A stretch of 64,000 bases of DNA, from positions 35,443,123 through 35,507,122 of the forward strand of contig CP154955.1 in NCBI GenBank assembly GCA_039621445.1. The letters run 5' to 3'. Made by a program: the position numbers and the translations under genes. This stretch comes from Euglena gracilis. Lineage: Eukaryota; Euglenida; Euglenophyceae; Euglenales. Positions within the stretch are counted from its first letter, which is position 1. Each line of letters opens with the position of its first letter. Shown piece by piece: positions 9,101-18,600 of the stretch. The notes beneath the pieces were generated by a model. That model was not told where the DNA came from and did not search any database. It saw only the letters and a program-made list of their open reading frames with translations.

Positions 9101-11880
9101 TGAAAATTAACGCTCCATACTGCATGTGTGCCACCCAAGGCGTTGCTTGAGGAACTTTGTCCCCACCCCCGGAGGGGGGGGGTCCAGTCAGCCAGCAGCC
9201 TTTTTCCCGCTCTGGACCCAATCAACGAGTTTTATTTATTTATTTCCAGTCGCCCTTCGGGCGGCTGTGCAGTAACGGATTTGGAGGTTTGGGGTGGAGA
9301 AATGGACAAAAAATGGGGGAAACTGGTCGGAAAAGGGCTGGCCAGGGCAAGTTTGGGCCAAAGACCGATATTTTGAATAATTGGCAGTTTTTGCACGTTT
9401 TTGCAATGTCGATTTTTCGGCACCCCCACCGCGGGTCAGGCCCAGCTTTAGCCCCGGGACCCCTGGGGGGGGGGGGGGTGGGGGGGCAGCCAGCAGCCTT
9501 TTTCCAGCAAGCCCTGATGATCCAGCCTCTTGACCCGCTTGACCCCCCCCCTTGGGGGACCCTTGAGCAATGCCCCGGTGCCGCCATGCGCGGCGCGCGT
9601 GCCACGCTGGCCCGACACGCCCAACGGCCCCCTCCGCCCCCGGCAGGGCAGGGCGGCCTCGGCCCGCCGCCGTCGCGGTCCACGTCGCCGTCACGGCCCG
9701 GGGCCCGGCCGGGGGCCTGACCGTCGCCCTCACGGGCCCCTCCGCGCTGCGGCTGCGCCTCCGCCCCGCCCCGCCCGCCGCGGCCCGGAACGGCGCAGTG
9801 GCCTTCGCGGACCTGGCCGCCGGGGCCACCGTCCAGGCTGAATTTTGAGGCGAGACCGACCCCTGCCCGGGGGGGGGGGGGGCTTCCTGGGGTGGCACCC
9901 CAAATCCCCGGGTCTGACCCCCGGGAGGGGGAAGTGCCTGAGCACTTGGCCAAGGCAATTCTGGTGCCAAAGGTGCCGGAAGCCCAGAAAAGCTCATTTT
10001 GGGGGGGTGGGATGGCACGGGAGGTGGGTTCGTGGGAGGTAGGTGCCGCGGCCGGCCGTCAACCAACCAAAACAAGGTTTTGGTTGGGCCGCAGCTGAGC
10101 ACGACCCAACCACGGCAATATTTTGCTGTCAGAATTTTGATTTGGTTGGGCCGCGGCCCAACCAAAAAAAATTTAGATGGGGCCGCGGCCCCAACCAAGC
10201 TGCAAAAGGCGATCACAAAAAAGATCTTATGATGTCATTTGAAGGATAGGGTTTGGGTTAAGATTCTCATGCAAACAGTTGAACCCTTCCCACTCAACGT
10301 CGTTGTATTGGCCTCTACATGGTACTCAGCAACCCAAAGAGCTGCCCAAATAGGTTTAAAAACATGGGGAGACCCTTGGGTTCCCCATGTTTTTAACCCT
10401 GTTGGGCGGCTCTTTAAGGTAGCTGGTACCTGCGATGCAGTTCTGCTTTGGTCGCTGGATCTGTTGTGGTTGGGTGGCCGCGGCCCAACCCAACCGAATT
10501 TTATGATTTCACAAATCGGAAATGGTTGGGCCGCGACCCTGCCCCCCCCCCCACGAACCTACCTCCCATGACCTACCACCCCATTTTTGGGCACTATTTG
10601 GCTCACGACCAGCCCCTGCCCTGGGGGGTAGTGCCTGCCTTCCCCAGGACTCCAGAGCACACCCATACACCCCCTCCCCCAATGTGGGGGGGGGGGGGTC
10701 AAATTCAGCCTGGCATTGTCTGCGTGGACTGCGCAGTGACGCTGAAGGACGTGTGCTTCGGAGAGCTTCTAGGTTTGTGTCCCTGTTGCTGTTTGGGTGT
10801 GAACATTGTACCAGCAGATTCCCTGCGTCCCAGCGTTGTTGGTTCTTTTGGACCACTCAATTGCCGTTGTTTGTCTCGTCATACGCTGTGGGCCTGTGGG
10901 TGGTTTTTATTGAATTGATTTGGACGTCAGTTTTGGGATTGTTGCCCGTCGCCAATCATTGTTATTTTCCGGTTGGCATTCGGTGTGTCCACACCACCTT
11001 GCCGCATGCATCTCGCAGGGCAGATCTCCCACCACAGCCCCAGCCCGCAGATCCTGGCCTTTGGCGTCCCCATTGAGGTCTGTGGCCAAGGGGCCCTTGG
11101 GCTAACCCCCCCCCTCCCGCTGTCAGACCATCAGCCAGTGTGTGGTGACAGCCGAGTCCACACACCGGAGCTGTAAAAAGCCACCGCGTATCAACCTGTT
11201 CTTGGGCATCCGAAAATCGGCCCCAGGGCTTGCCTATACTTTGCCGCGTCGCTTCCTTCGGGGGTGTGGTGTGAGCGGCGTGCCACAATGTCAAGTCGGC
11301 GAGCCCCATCCCCGGGTGCCCCTGCTGTCACTTGTCACTGGGGGAACCTTTCTGGGGGGGGTTAGCGGTGCGTTCATTTTGGCCACAGCCGAGGAGGGTT
11401 GGCCGGTGGGCTCTCCGACGGCCTTCCTCCACCGCAGCGGGGGAAGAGGGCCGGTGGGATCAGGGGGGGGGAGGGCTGGCCGGCGCCGCGCCGCTCGACG
11501 GCCCCCTGTGGGGGACGTGCTGCGCCCGGCGGCGGTGCCGGGGGCGGCCTTCCCGGCGCTGTGGGCCCGCCACCCCCAGGAGACCCGCCTGGTCCTCAAC
11601 GCCCCCGCCCCCGCCACCGCCACTGCCGCCGCTGAGGCCCCACTGCCGGCGGCGCTGCGGGCGGCGCTGGCCCCGTGCTGGCCGGCGGAGGGGGCGGCGG
11701 GAGGCGTGGCCGGCCTGGCGGGGTACGCGGCGCGGGTGGCGGCGGCGGGGCCCCCGCGGTGGGTGCTGCTGCGCTGCCGGCCGCCGGCCCCGGGGCAGGG
11801 CCCGGCGGAGGGCGGCTGGGAGGTGGCCGGGGCCGGGCTGGCCCCCGGACGACGGGGGGGGCAAGAGCTCAACGGGTCCC
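211..11880 (+). CDS. AP2A: AP-2 complex alpha-adaptin-like large subunit, multi-exon, 5' end outside window
   Basis: Role known for the family: alpha-adaptin is a large subunit of the AP-2 clathrin adaptor, acting in plasma-membrane endocytosis. It has an N-terminal helical solenoid (trunk), a flexible hinge and a C-terminal ear. Seen here: GC-rich exons on the + strand in family order. The diagnostic piece is the GVPAPWLQVRLLQCLRR block (exon 632-773), which matches the conserved VPAPWL-x-VKLL segment of alpha subunits rather than gamma or epsilon. It is followed by solenoid helices, a Pro/Ala-rich hinge near 5,490-5,745 and ear-like beta segments between 7,570 and 11,870. The first exon starts in phase 0, so the N-terminal half lies upstream of the window. 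The protein is extremely Ala/Arg/Pro-rich, in line with the GC bias. Trunk exons are well supported; middle exons, ear borders and the stop are not resolved. The identification is by recall of family motifs, not alignment. Confidence 0.62.
375..441. repeat. TG dinucleotide microsatellite
   Basis: An uninterrupted (TG)n run of about 66 bp within the intron between the 211-330 and 632-773 exons. A shorter TG run lies at 1,216-1,245 in a later intron. Confidence 0.95.
632..773 (+). CDS. AP2A: alpha-adaptin exon with VPAPWL signature
   Basis: The acceptor AG lies at 630-631 and the donor GTGGGG at 774; the exon ends in phase 1. It encodes VADHKLPAEFAHHG, then VPAPWLQVRLLQCLRR and a Pro-rich turn. 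VPAPWL followed by a basic amphipathic helix is the most recognisable alpha-adaptin trunk motif in the window. The following exon supplies the two bases needed to complete the split codon. Confidence 0.72.
857..978 (+). CDS. AP2A: alpha-adaptin exon: trunk helices after VPAPWL
   Basis: The exon begins after a TTGCAG acceptor (AG at 855-856), with two bases completing a phase-1 codon. It encodes LWGLRVAPVLRRVLQQAEA and then LAVTYECLAVAA, and ends before GTCCAC at 979. In the family this position carries the helix pair preceding the NLL-R-A-C-N-Q-LG segment. An alternative donor (GTACGAG, near 950) exists, so the 3' edge is uncertain. Confidence 0.58.
1455..1595 (+). CDS. AP2A: alpha-adaptin exon: DLLDRAVAQAFG helix pair
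   Basis: The stretch encodes DGDLLDRAVAQAFGCLHSD and then NVQYAGLRLLDRLLALRP. It matches the alpha-adaptin trunk pair that reads roughly 'NLLVRACNQLG...NLRYLALESM' in well-known homologues. A pyrimidine tract with TTTCAG lies just upstream (near 1,424), and a second possible acceptor, GCTGCAG, ends near 1,450. The phase with the preceding exon does not close in either option, so the borders are approximate. Confidence 0.5.
1887..2068 (+). CDS. AP2A: alpha-adaptin exon: ALxxLAHRDAALQRAALRCMA helices
   Basis: The acceptor is CACGCAG (AG at 1,885-1,886), phase 0. It encodes VAEGGALPALLASLAHRD and AALQRAALRCMARLEPP, then VVHHLLAYAMAPG. It corresponds to the trunk helices that contain the V-R-Q-R-A-V-D-L-L-Y motif in homologues. 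The 3' border is unclear: no good donor is seen until GTTGCACC at about 2,166, and the intervening Pro-rich sequence may be intronic. Confidence 0.5.
2818..4945 (+). CDS. AP2A: probable middle alpha-adaptin exons (helical, borders unresolved)
   Basis: Three GC-rich blocks read as amphipathic helices in one frame each. Block 2,826-2,936 contains EAARIAVGLAARCPAAL. Block 3,228-3,325 follows a CCGCAG acceptor and contains GRALLTTVLRRWPPADA, resembling the trunk segment with T-R-A-L-L-L-S-T-Y. Block 4,731-4,945 follows CCACAG and contains ALAMDLLAAAQPAPDAATQ and LWRSLLPPALVATAP. Their order and composition suit the end of the trunk, but similarity is weak and splice phases are unverified. A 60-bp C-tract and low-GC introns separate them. 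They could be exons of the same gene or partly chance GC-rich open frames. Confidence 0.35.
3101..3172. repeat. poly-C tract
   Basis: Almost pure cytosine with a few T interruptions, placed just upstream of the 3,228 exon. It may act as an extreme polypyrimidine tract; strong G-quadruplex potential on the minus strand. Confidence 0.9.
5490..5745 (+). CDS. AP2A: probable alpha-adaptin hinge exon, Pro/Ala/Gly-rich
   Basis: The open frame reads as low-complexity Pro, Ala, Gly, Thr and Glu residues, for example AAPPASPTEAATPGEWAAP, followed by a SLFDAEP segment. It lies between the trunk and ear blocks, exactly where alpha-adaptins carry a disordered hinge rich in P, A and S. No conserved clathrin-box motif was recognised. 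Borders are estimated: AT-rich sequence with CCCGCATTTC upstream and a T-rich tract after about 5,770. Confidence 0.35.
6374..6451. repeat. tandem duplication, ~39-bp unit, two copies
   Basis: The unit beginning GTGGGATAAATTAAAAAA and ending GGGCCATGTTCA occurs twice back to back, nearly identical. It lies in an AT-rich stretch (5,900-7,160) where no coding signal was seen. Confidence 0.85.
7165..7500. repeat. ATGT tetranucleotide microsatellite
   Basis: About 330 bp of (TATG)n with a few substitutions (TACG, TGCG, TGCATGCAGGC interruptions near both the centre and 3' end). All six frames are open through it, which produces artificial Met-Tyr-Val-Cys or His-Thr-Tyr-Ile repeats; it is not coding. 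Confidence 0.95.
7570..11877 (+). CDS. AP2A: probable alpha-adaptin ear exons
   Basis: Four GC-rich blocks give short beta-strand-like segments in family order. Block 7,570-7,667 has VRVELRKGLLPTQASLCL (donor GTTTGT at 7,668). Block 9,640-9,845 has AAVAVHVAVTARGPAGGLTV and then LRLRLRPAPP. Block 11,000-11,077 ends ILAFGVPIE before GTCTGT. Block 11,510-11,870 has VLRPAAVPGAAFPALWARHP and a C-terminal RWVLLRCRPP strand. The pair FGVPIE/VLRPAAVPGAAFPALW fits the ear region 'KLPITLNKF-(F/Q)-P-...-FFQRW'. A possible last exon lies at 13,627-13,843 (see its own entry). Support comes from the order of weak matches, not strong identity. Confidence 0.42.
8390..9140. repeat. long imperfect inverted repeat (foldback-type)
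   Basis: The left arm (about 8,390-8,740) and right arm (about 8,760-9,140) are reverse complements with scattered mismatches and small indels, centred near 8,750. Matched landmarks: GGAAAGGGGAGGAGGTGG at 8,616 with its complement ending near 8,887; CAGGGTACCCTGC (itself palindromic) near 8,536 and 8,959; GTGGGTCATACCCAACCCC near 8,436 and its complement near 9,065. It lies inside an adaptin intron and carries no coding signal. It looks like a foldback element or an inverted duplication. Confidence 0.85.
10054..10560. repeat. GGCCGCGG-palindrome repeat family, copy 1
   Basis: Palindromic clusters built on GGTTGGGCCGCGG and its complement lie at 10,054-10,205 and 10,462-10,545. They include a perfect 26-bp palindrome at 10,141-10,166. 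Between them is a core starting GGGTTTGGGTTAAGATT (about 10,248) and containing AACCCAAAGAGCTGCCCAA (about 10,331). Core and flanks recur in copy 2 at 12,580-13,505. A 30-bp inverted pair (ACATGGGGAGACCC / GGGTTCCCCATGT) lies at about 10,362-10,396. Confidence 0.8.
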
Positions 11881-12579
11881 CCCGCACCCGTTGGAGCCAA
11901 CGCGAACTGAAGGTTCCCTCCCACCCCCTGACACATTTTGGAGCGGCCGCCCAAGCTCCGGACATCGGAGTGCTCCTCCCACCAAGGCGTCCATGCGGTC
12001 CGCGTTGCTTCCCCATCACTGTTGGAAATGCCTTTGAGTTGACTCTGGGTAGCGGACTCGCCGCCTTCGGCGGCGGGGGGTGCACTTTTATTTGGACTGC
12101 GCTTTGTAGCGGCCCCGCGCTTTCTATTAGGGAGGGGCGGGTTACCACCACCGCCTGCGAGGAAATGATAACGGCTATTTCGCTACTTCTTTCCCTTTCC
12201 CCTGCATTCCCTATCCCCCCGTTTTTCCAAAACCTCCTCTTCCATTCATCTGCCCTTTGCCCCTTTGTCTTGTCCTGTCCTCTTCACCTCTGCCCGCTCC
12301 AATCATTTCCTTCCTTCGCCTGCTTCTTTTTAAGAAAGGTTGCAACCCCTGGGGCGGAGGTGCTTTGGGCAGGCAGGGGGCGTAGGACACTTTCGACCTC
12401 CCCCCCCCCCACAGGGCGGTCGGGTTTTGGGGCAGGCGGTGGAACACACCCCTGGTGTCAAAGGCCCCAGGGGTGCTGCAAACCCCTGGGGCTGATGGTT
12501 GGGAGGGGGGTTGCCACAGGTGGGAACGCTGGAGGTGGGCTGGCGGTCGGCCGTCCGCGATCGTCGCTCCAACCTGGGT

Positions 12580-13505
12580 TGGATCATGGCTAGCCGCCGC
12601 TGGCCGCGGCTGCAACCAAGAGCAATTTCAAAAGTATGACCGCGGCCAGCCGCGGCCAGCCGCGGTCCCACCAAGAGCATTTTGTAACGTGTCTCTGGTT
12701 GGGTCGCGGTTGACCGCGGCTGGCCGCGGCTGGCCACGGTCCAACCAAGGCCAAGGCCAAGGTCCATCTCCACAAACAAAAAAGACAAGGTATTGCAAAA
12801 ACTGGCTCCTACACTACACATTTACCGCACACCCCCCACCCCCCACACCCCCCCCACACCCCCCACACCCCCTCACCCCCCCACACTTCACGTGATTTCA
12901 CGTGACCTTTTTTCTTTTTAAATGGGGTGGGTGGGAGGTTGGGCAGCCTAGGACGCCGAAGGCGCCCTGCAAAAGAATTTCCTGATGGCGATTTACTGTG
13001 CCCAAAAAGAATTTATGAAGTTATTTCATTCATAAATATTTTTATTCAAAAATATTCCCATACCAAGAGAATTTCTGAGGTTATTAGAAGGAATAGGGTT
13101 AGGGTTAAGATTTCATCCCCAATGGTTGCAACCATCCCGCTCATCCTTGCTATATTTCCCTCTACAGGGTACACAGCGAACCCAAAGAGTCGCCCAACTA
13201 GGCTTAAAAACATGTCATCGAACGCACGTTCTACCACTGGGCCACTCGGCTTCTGGCGACCTGTACGCACGTGTGGTTGGATGACGGTCGGCCGCGGCTG
13301 ACCGTCATCCAACCACAACGTTGTTCATAGTTCCTGAAAGTGGGACCGCGGCCAGCCACGGCTGACCGCGGTCCCACTTTTGACCCCAAAAAAACCCCAA
13401 GGCGGGGTCGCGGCTGGCCGCGGCTGGCCGCGGCTGACAGCGGCTCCAACCAAACCTCAGTCCACGGCCAGCCGCAGCCAGCTGCGGCTGGCCACGGTCC
13501 AATCA
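12580..13505. repeat. GGCCGCGG-palindrome repeat family, copy 2
   Basis: Clusters of GGCCGCGGCTGGCC-type units at 12,585-12,755 and 13,268-13,500 bracket a core. The core has TAGGGTTAGGGTTAAGATT (about 13,092) and AACCCAAAGAGTCGCCCAA (about 13,181), followed by a TTAAAAACATG block, all matching copy 1 with divergence. A C-rich run (12,825-12,890) sits between the left cluster and the core. A tRNA A-box-like string, GGCCCAGTGGTAGAA, occurs on the minus strand near 13,238. Confidence 0.78.
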
Positions 13506-13626
13506 AATTGGATCCCACCTCCTGTGGCACACCTCCCGATGATTGGGGGCTTGCTGGCCCATTCTTTTAGTTCCCTCCTTCCCCTTGCTCCCCCCTCCAC
13601 CCCGGCCCCGCCCCAAACGGTTCGCA

Positions 13627-13843
13627 GTGGGCTGCGCTATCTGACGGACGCCGTGGCCCAGGCCGTGGGCCATGCTGCCGCAGCGCCGCCGCCCTCCGTC
13701 CCGGCCGAATGCGACGCCAACGGCGCCACAGCCCCCCGCCCGGGGGAGTCAGGGTGTGCGGGCAATTGGGACAAGTATAGGGAGTTGCTCCAAAGAAAGG
13801 GCCAGAAGCGGAATGCAGCGCCAGGCCTTAAGTGCATCTAAGG
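13627..13843 (+). CDS. possible terminal exon of the alpha-adaptin gene
   Basis: A pyrimidine tract and TTCGCAG acceptor (ending 13,626) precede an open frame starting SGLRYLTDAVAQAVGHAAA and ending in TAA at 13,841-13,843. TVRSGLRYLTDAVAQ resembles the T-V-S-Q-R-L-C-E-L-L end of alpha-adaptins only loosely. If it belongs to the gene, the intron before it contains the second GGCCGCGG-palindrome repeat. It could equally be an unrelated short open frame. Confidence 0.25.
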
Positions 13844-14044
13844 AGGTCAGTGTGTACCAGGACCCTTTTGTCATTTTTCTCCGGGACCTCCCCCACGAGG
13901 TCGCATCAGCCAGCCCCCCAACGCCGCCCATTTCCGCCACGCTGCGGACGCCGCCGTCCCGGTGCGGCCCAACCGTCTCCTGAGCCGCACCCGCAACCCC
14001 CGGCCGGGCACGGGGTAGCGGCCCCCACCCGGCCTGGCCACCCC

Positions 14045-14081
<37 letters not shown>

Positions 14082-14107
14082 GGTGACGGTGACGGTGACG
14101 GTGACGG
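14045..14107. repeat. GACGGC/GACGGT hexanucleotide repeat
   Basis: Tandem 6-bp units, GACGGC at first and then GACGGT. Reads as DG, TV or HR dipeptides depending on frame; no gene can be assigned to it. Confidence 0.92.
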
Positions 14108-14885
14108 ACGACCCGCCTGCCGTCGGAGGGAGGGCAGCAGTCCCTCCGGCACGTGGGCGGGAACAGCCACAGACCAAGGGACTGCGTGCTGCGGTGAGCT
14201 GCGACCAGCAGAGGTTGGCTGTGTCCGGCCGGCTCACTCCCAGGCAGCCAGACTGCCACCGTCGCCCCGCCTCCCCTGTGCTCTCCGACGAGCTCCGCGG
14301 TGTAACATTCTCACCACAGCACTGACTGCCACACGAAGCCGATGCAGAACTCACGTGCCCGCTTGGCCCATGCCTTTTTGCTGTGGATTGTTGCGGTCAT
14401 TGAGGTCAACCTTCTCTTCACTCAGCGGCGAGGAGTCTTTCAAGCCAGTCTGTGGTTGAACAGGTGTGGGGAGAACGGAGAAGTGGTTTTGGCTTGAAGG
14501 AGAAACGGACAAGATAGCGCATCGCCCGTCGAACCCACCGTGAATAATTATGCAGCTCCACAAATAAATAAGTGCATTTCCCATCCAGACCAAGTCATAT
14601 TGCAGCAGATGAACCCCAATTGTACACTGCCAACTGCTGGAGCCAGCAGTGCGCTAGATTTCCACCGCAAATTTTTTTGTGCCTGATCAAGTGGGCAGGA
14701 TGAATCCAGATAATGGCCGCCCTGCCAGATCATTCAATGCACAAGTTATTCACCATCTCCTTTTCCAAAGAAATTTGAGGTGATCTTTGGCTGGTCCAAA
14801 TTTATATGGCAGACCAGAAGCAATTGCTCAACATATTTGCCCCCCAACACCTGAAGAGGAGCCTGCTCTGTTGCACCTCTCCCCA

Positions 14886-15264
14886 CCCCCCCCCCCAGGG
14901 AAACTGTCACCTGTCAAGTCAGCGAGGGCAGAGGTAGGTGATAGGTCCCTGTAGTGACAGGTCAGCGAGTACGGAGCTGGGGTGACAGTATCCTGGGGGG
15001 TCCGGGTCAGAAGGAAAAGGTGAAACTTTTGACCCCCCCACTGACCCAGGAATACCAAAAAAAAGTGGCTTCTTACCTCATTTTTTGTGGTCGAAATTCT
15101 CGAAAATGCACTCAATTTTCACCTTCAAAACAAACCATTTCCTTTGAGAAAACGTCAAATCTTCGAAAATTTTGTTAGGTTACAGTAGGTGAGTGGGTGA
15201 CAGGCCCCTATAGTGACAAGTCAGGGAGTACGGAGTTTGGGGGACAGTTTCCCGGGGGGGCCTT
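14886..15264. repeat. small element with inverted ends and internal direct repeat
   Basis: The left end (C-tract then AGGGAAACTGTCACCTGTCA) is the reverse complement of the right end near 15,262. A segment with GTGACAGGTCAGCGAGTACG near 14,955 recurs in direct orientation near 15,213. TGGGGGGTCCGGGTCAG (14,994) and its complement (15,030-15,050) form a hairpin. Probably a non-autonomous element; no target-site duplication identified. Confidence 0.55.
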
Positions 15265-15560
15265 GGTCTTGTGACTACAAAGCAAAAGATGGAGCATACA
15301 CGTAAGTTGTAGTGATGCTGCAGTTTGCGTCAGAATCACGGTGTGTGTCTGTGTGTGTGTGTTTTGTGTTGCGGCGGAAGGACCCCCCTCCCACTGCAGA
15401 GGCGTATGGCCAACTGAGTGACCCCCATGGCAACCGTGTGGGAACGTCTGTATGAGGACGGCGTTGACCGGGCCAGGCCGTTCGCTCCGGCCAACGGTGT
15501 CGGTGTTCCCAGCTCTCAGTCAGCCAGAGAACTCCCACGGCTGGGGCGGGCCTGCGCGTG

Positions 15561-15653
15561 ATGGAGCAGCGGTACATGGAGGAGGAGCAGCCCTTCTCCT
15601 TCCAGCCGGACATCAGTGAGGCGCAGGAGGCGTACCGGGGCGAGGAGGGCGAG
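15561..15653 (+). CDS. repeat-protein gene: first recognised exon (FSFQPDI)
   Basis: ATG at 15,561 starts MEQRYMEEEQPFSFQPDI; the exon ends in phase 0 before GTCTGT at 15,654. The next exon (17,225) begins in phase 0. The frame is open upstream of the ATG, so an earlier start or upstream exon remains possible. Confidence 0.5.
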
Positions 15654-18600
15654 GTCTGTGTGTGTGCTGTTTTGTGGCCGGGGGGACTTGAACCGGAAAA
15701 ATTGTTGTGGGTGTTTCTGGACCGAATTTTGGCCTGAATTTTCACCGCCATTCTAAGGATCCATCCAGGATTTTCCCCGGCAAATTTAAGAAAAAAATCC
15801 AATTTTCTCCAGTAAATGCCCAATTTGTTTTTGCCGCTTCACACCGATTCTTGGAATGTATTTTCATTCCAAATCACCTGTTCAGAAGGTGCACTGAGCA
15901 TCCAAAATGATCAGATGCTTTTCTTGTTTTTATTTTGCAATTTGGAGTTTAGGATTTGACCAATTATCGGGTTTGGGAAAACCTCGGGATTTGATGTGAA
16001 TTCTGATGGATTTACCTGAAAAATGGGTTTCATGAGATTTTTCGTCCAGAATTTTTACCAGACATCTTAAGCAGTCACCCAGAATTTTTCCCGGATTTTC
16101 CCTATGGACAATTGTTCCCAGTCAGATCATGGTTGGTGTGATTTACGTGTTATGCACAAGGGTTTTGTCGTTTGTTGTGTATGTCTTGAGACGTACCATT
16201 TTACACCAAAAAATAATTGGTATTTATTCAATGGGTTTTGCTATCGCTCCATTTCCATTTCCCCTGGGGGAAGTTCTGCAATAGTGTGCACACTGGAGCA
16301 TCTTTTTGAATCAGAGCCCCATTAAAATAATTATTGTAATTATTTTAATTATTTCTGTTCTAATAATTTATTCATTATTTATAATTTATTAATTTATTGT
16401 TAATAATTTTATCATGTATTAATTATTTTAATTCTTTTTCTAATATACACAAATTGGTTATAATAAAATAAATATAAACATTTTCCATATAATAAAATAA
16501 ATAAATAAACAGTCTTGCAACAATTTATATCCCCCCAGGTGGGTGAGGCAGATCCCCCCTCCCCTGGGTCCCACACCAAGGTCTGGGTTGGTTCCAGCCG
16601 GAAATTTCTGGCACAAAGCACAGCAACTGTTTTAAAAGAATGGTCAAAATGCATGGGGAAATGGCTTTTGAGGAGTTTTCATTGGGGGCAGCACTGGGCA
16701 CCTGAAAAATTAAGGCCAAAGCCTCGGAATTTTCGATTATGGCCAAAATTATGAAACAATTGGATCACGGGATAAGATAAATCCATCAAAAACCTGTGGG
16801 TGACTCAAAACCCAAGTGGGCCACTCAGAGCTAAACGGAAATCCCGGCACCCTCATGGATGGATGGGGCGTCCGACCCCCCCCCCCCACACACCACCCCT
16901 TCCCATTTTTTCCAGCACCAATTCTTAGGTCCAAATGTATTCCATGCGCTGGCTGTGATATAGTGGGTGGGCACCCCCTTCGGGTATGGAGCCCACCCCA
17001 GGCCTTCCCGTCCCGCCTCCCCGGGAGAAGTCTGAAACGGTCACGAGGTCACGGGGGGTTGTCCCCTTGTGACCCCCCATGATCCCCATGTGACCCGACC
17101 TGAACCCCTTTTCGGCCAATTTTTCCGGAAAATTTTTGGGCAGTGATGCCTAATTTTATGAAATTCTCGGGTTTACTCCTAATTTTGGGGAAGGGGGAGC
17201 CTGAGCCGCCGCCCGGCCCCCCAGGTGTTCGAGCGCCTGTACTCGGAGGGGGTGAACCAACGGGAGCACCGGCTCACACGCCACGACGCCCACTGGCAGC
17301 AGTTCCCCTACCGCCCCAACAACTCCCGCGCGTTTGACGCGGAGTGCTGGAACCGGTGCGCGCCACCCCCGCTCCCCATCCCGTTGCTCTCTGGCCAGCG
17401 CCGCGGTCGGCCCGGCCATTTCATCCAAGCTGTCATTTTATGGCCGTCACTGCGGGACACCGCCCGTTTGTCGGCAGGCTGTATCAGGATGGGATGGAGT
17501 CCAGGGGCTGATGGACAGAGTGACGGCCCAGGACCCCCCAAATGGACCCCTCGCACGCCGGAAACCGGACCGCGTTGTCAAACGGTGGCCGTGAGAGCGG
17601 ATGGAACTGCACCTCCTCGAACTCGAAGTCGAAAAGTGGCCAGTTGAGGTTTCCCGCTCAAACCGACTTTGGGCAGGGGTGGTGGGTAGGCGGCTGCCCT
17701 GGGGCCATTCCCAACGAACGCCAGACGCCGCCAGTCCCTGCCAGGCGACCAAGCAGCGGCTGACCCGGCGGATGCGGGAGCCCACGACGGAGTCCCTCAC
17801 CTTTAAGCCGAAGATCACGCCGTATTTCACGAAGGAGGGGACCGCTGGCCCCATCTATGAGCGGTGTGGGCCCCTCTCTGCTCCCCTCCCCAAGCAAGAG
17901 GGGGAGGGAAAGAGAGGTCAGTGCTCAGGTTCAGTAATTTTTGTAGACAGCCAGCCAGCAGCATCGAAGCAAGCGGGGGAACAGGAGGAAACAACAAGAT
18001 CAAAAGGGAAACAAGGTCAATTTTGGACCGTAATTTGAAAGGGATGAACAGAAAGTGCTGGCACATGTGTACCACACGAAGACACATTCTGTTTCGACTG
18101 GAACCTCTTCAAAATTATTATGAAACCCGACAATGCAATCAGCGATGCCTGCAGGATATGTCCCGTGGAATCCTTTCCCTGTGTGCTGTCGCCAGCAACT
18201 CTGTGACTCCACCACCAACTGAGAAAAACAAACAGACTGGGCAGACAGAACGGGAGAACACACGTGTCACCATACGCACGGATGCACATGGCATATCAAT
18301 GAGGTGGAGGGGGAGCAGGATCCCCCCCTCACCGACCCAGGCTGTACGAAGAAGCGCGGCTGAAGAAGGAGGCTGAGGAACGTCGCAAAGCGGAGCTGGC
18401 CGAGGCGCTGAAGTCCCAGTGGACAGGGCGGACCTCCCCAGCCCCCTCCCCCGGCAGATTCCGCAGAAAAAAACAGTGGGTGTCCCATCCGATGCTGTGG
18501 CTCTTGGGGGGCCCTCGTGGTCACGCACTGGCCGTTCTTCCCCGCCCCCAAACCACTTGCATTGGTGCCACAATTTCAGCCCAAGCCGCCAGTGTGCGGC

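Noticed and set aside
13085-13110. Telomere repeat (TAGGGTTAGGGTTA)
   Set aside because: Only two units, embedded in a dispersed repeat whose other copy has GGGTTTGGGTT; not a telomere.
15680-15700. Pol III B-box-like string (complement of GGACTTGAACC)
   Set aside because: No A box or tRNA fold at the proper distance; sits at an intron start.
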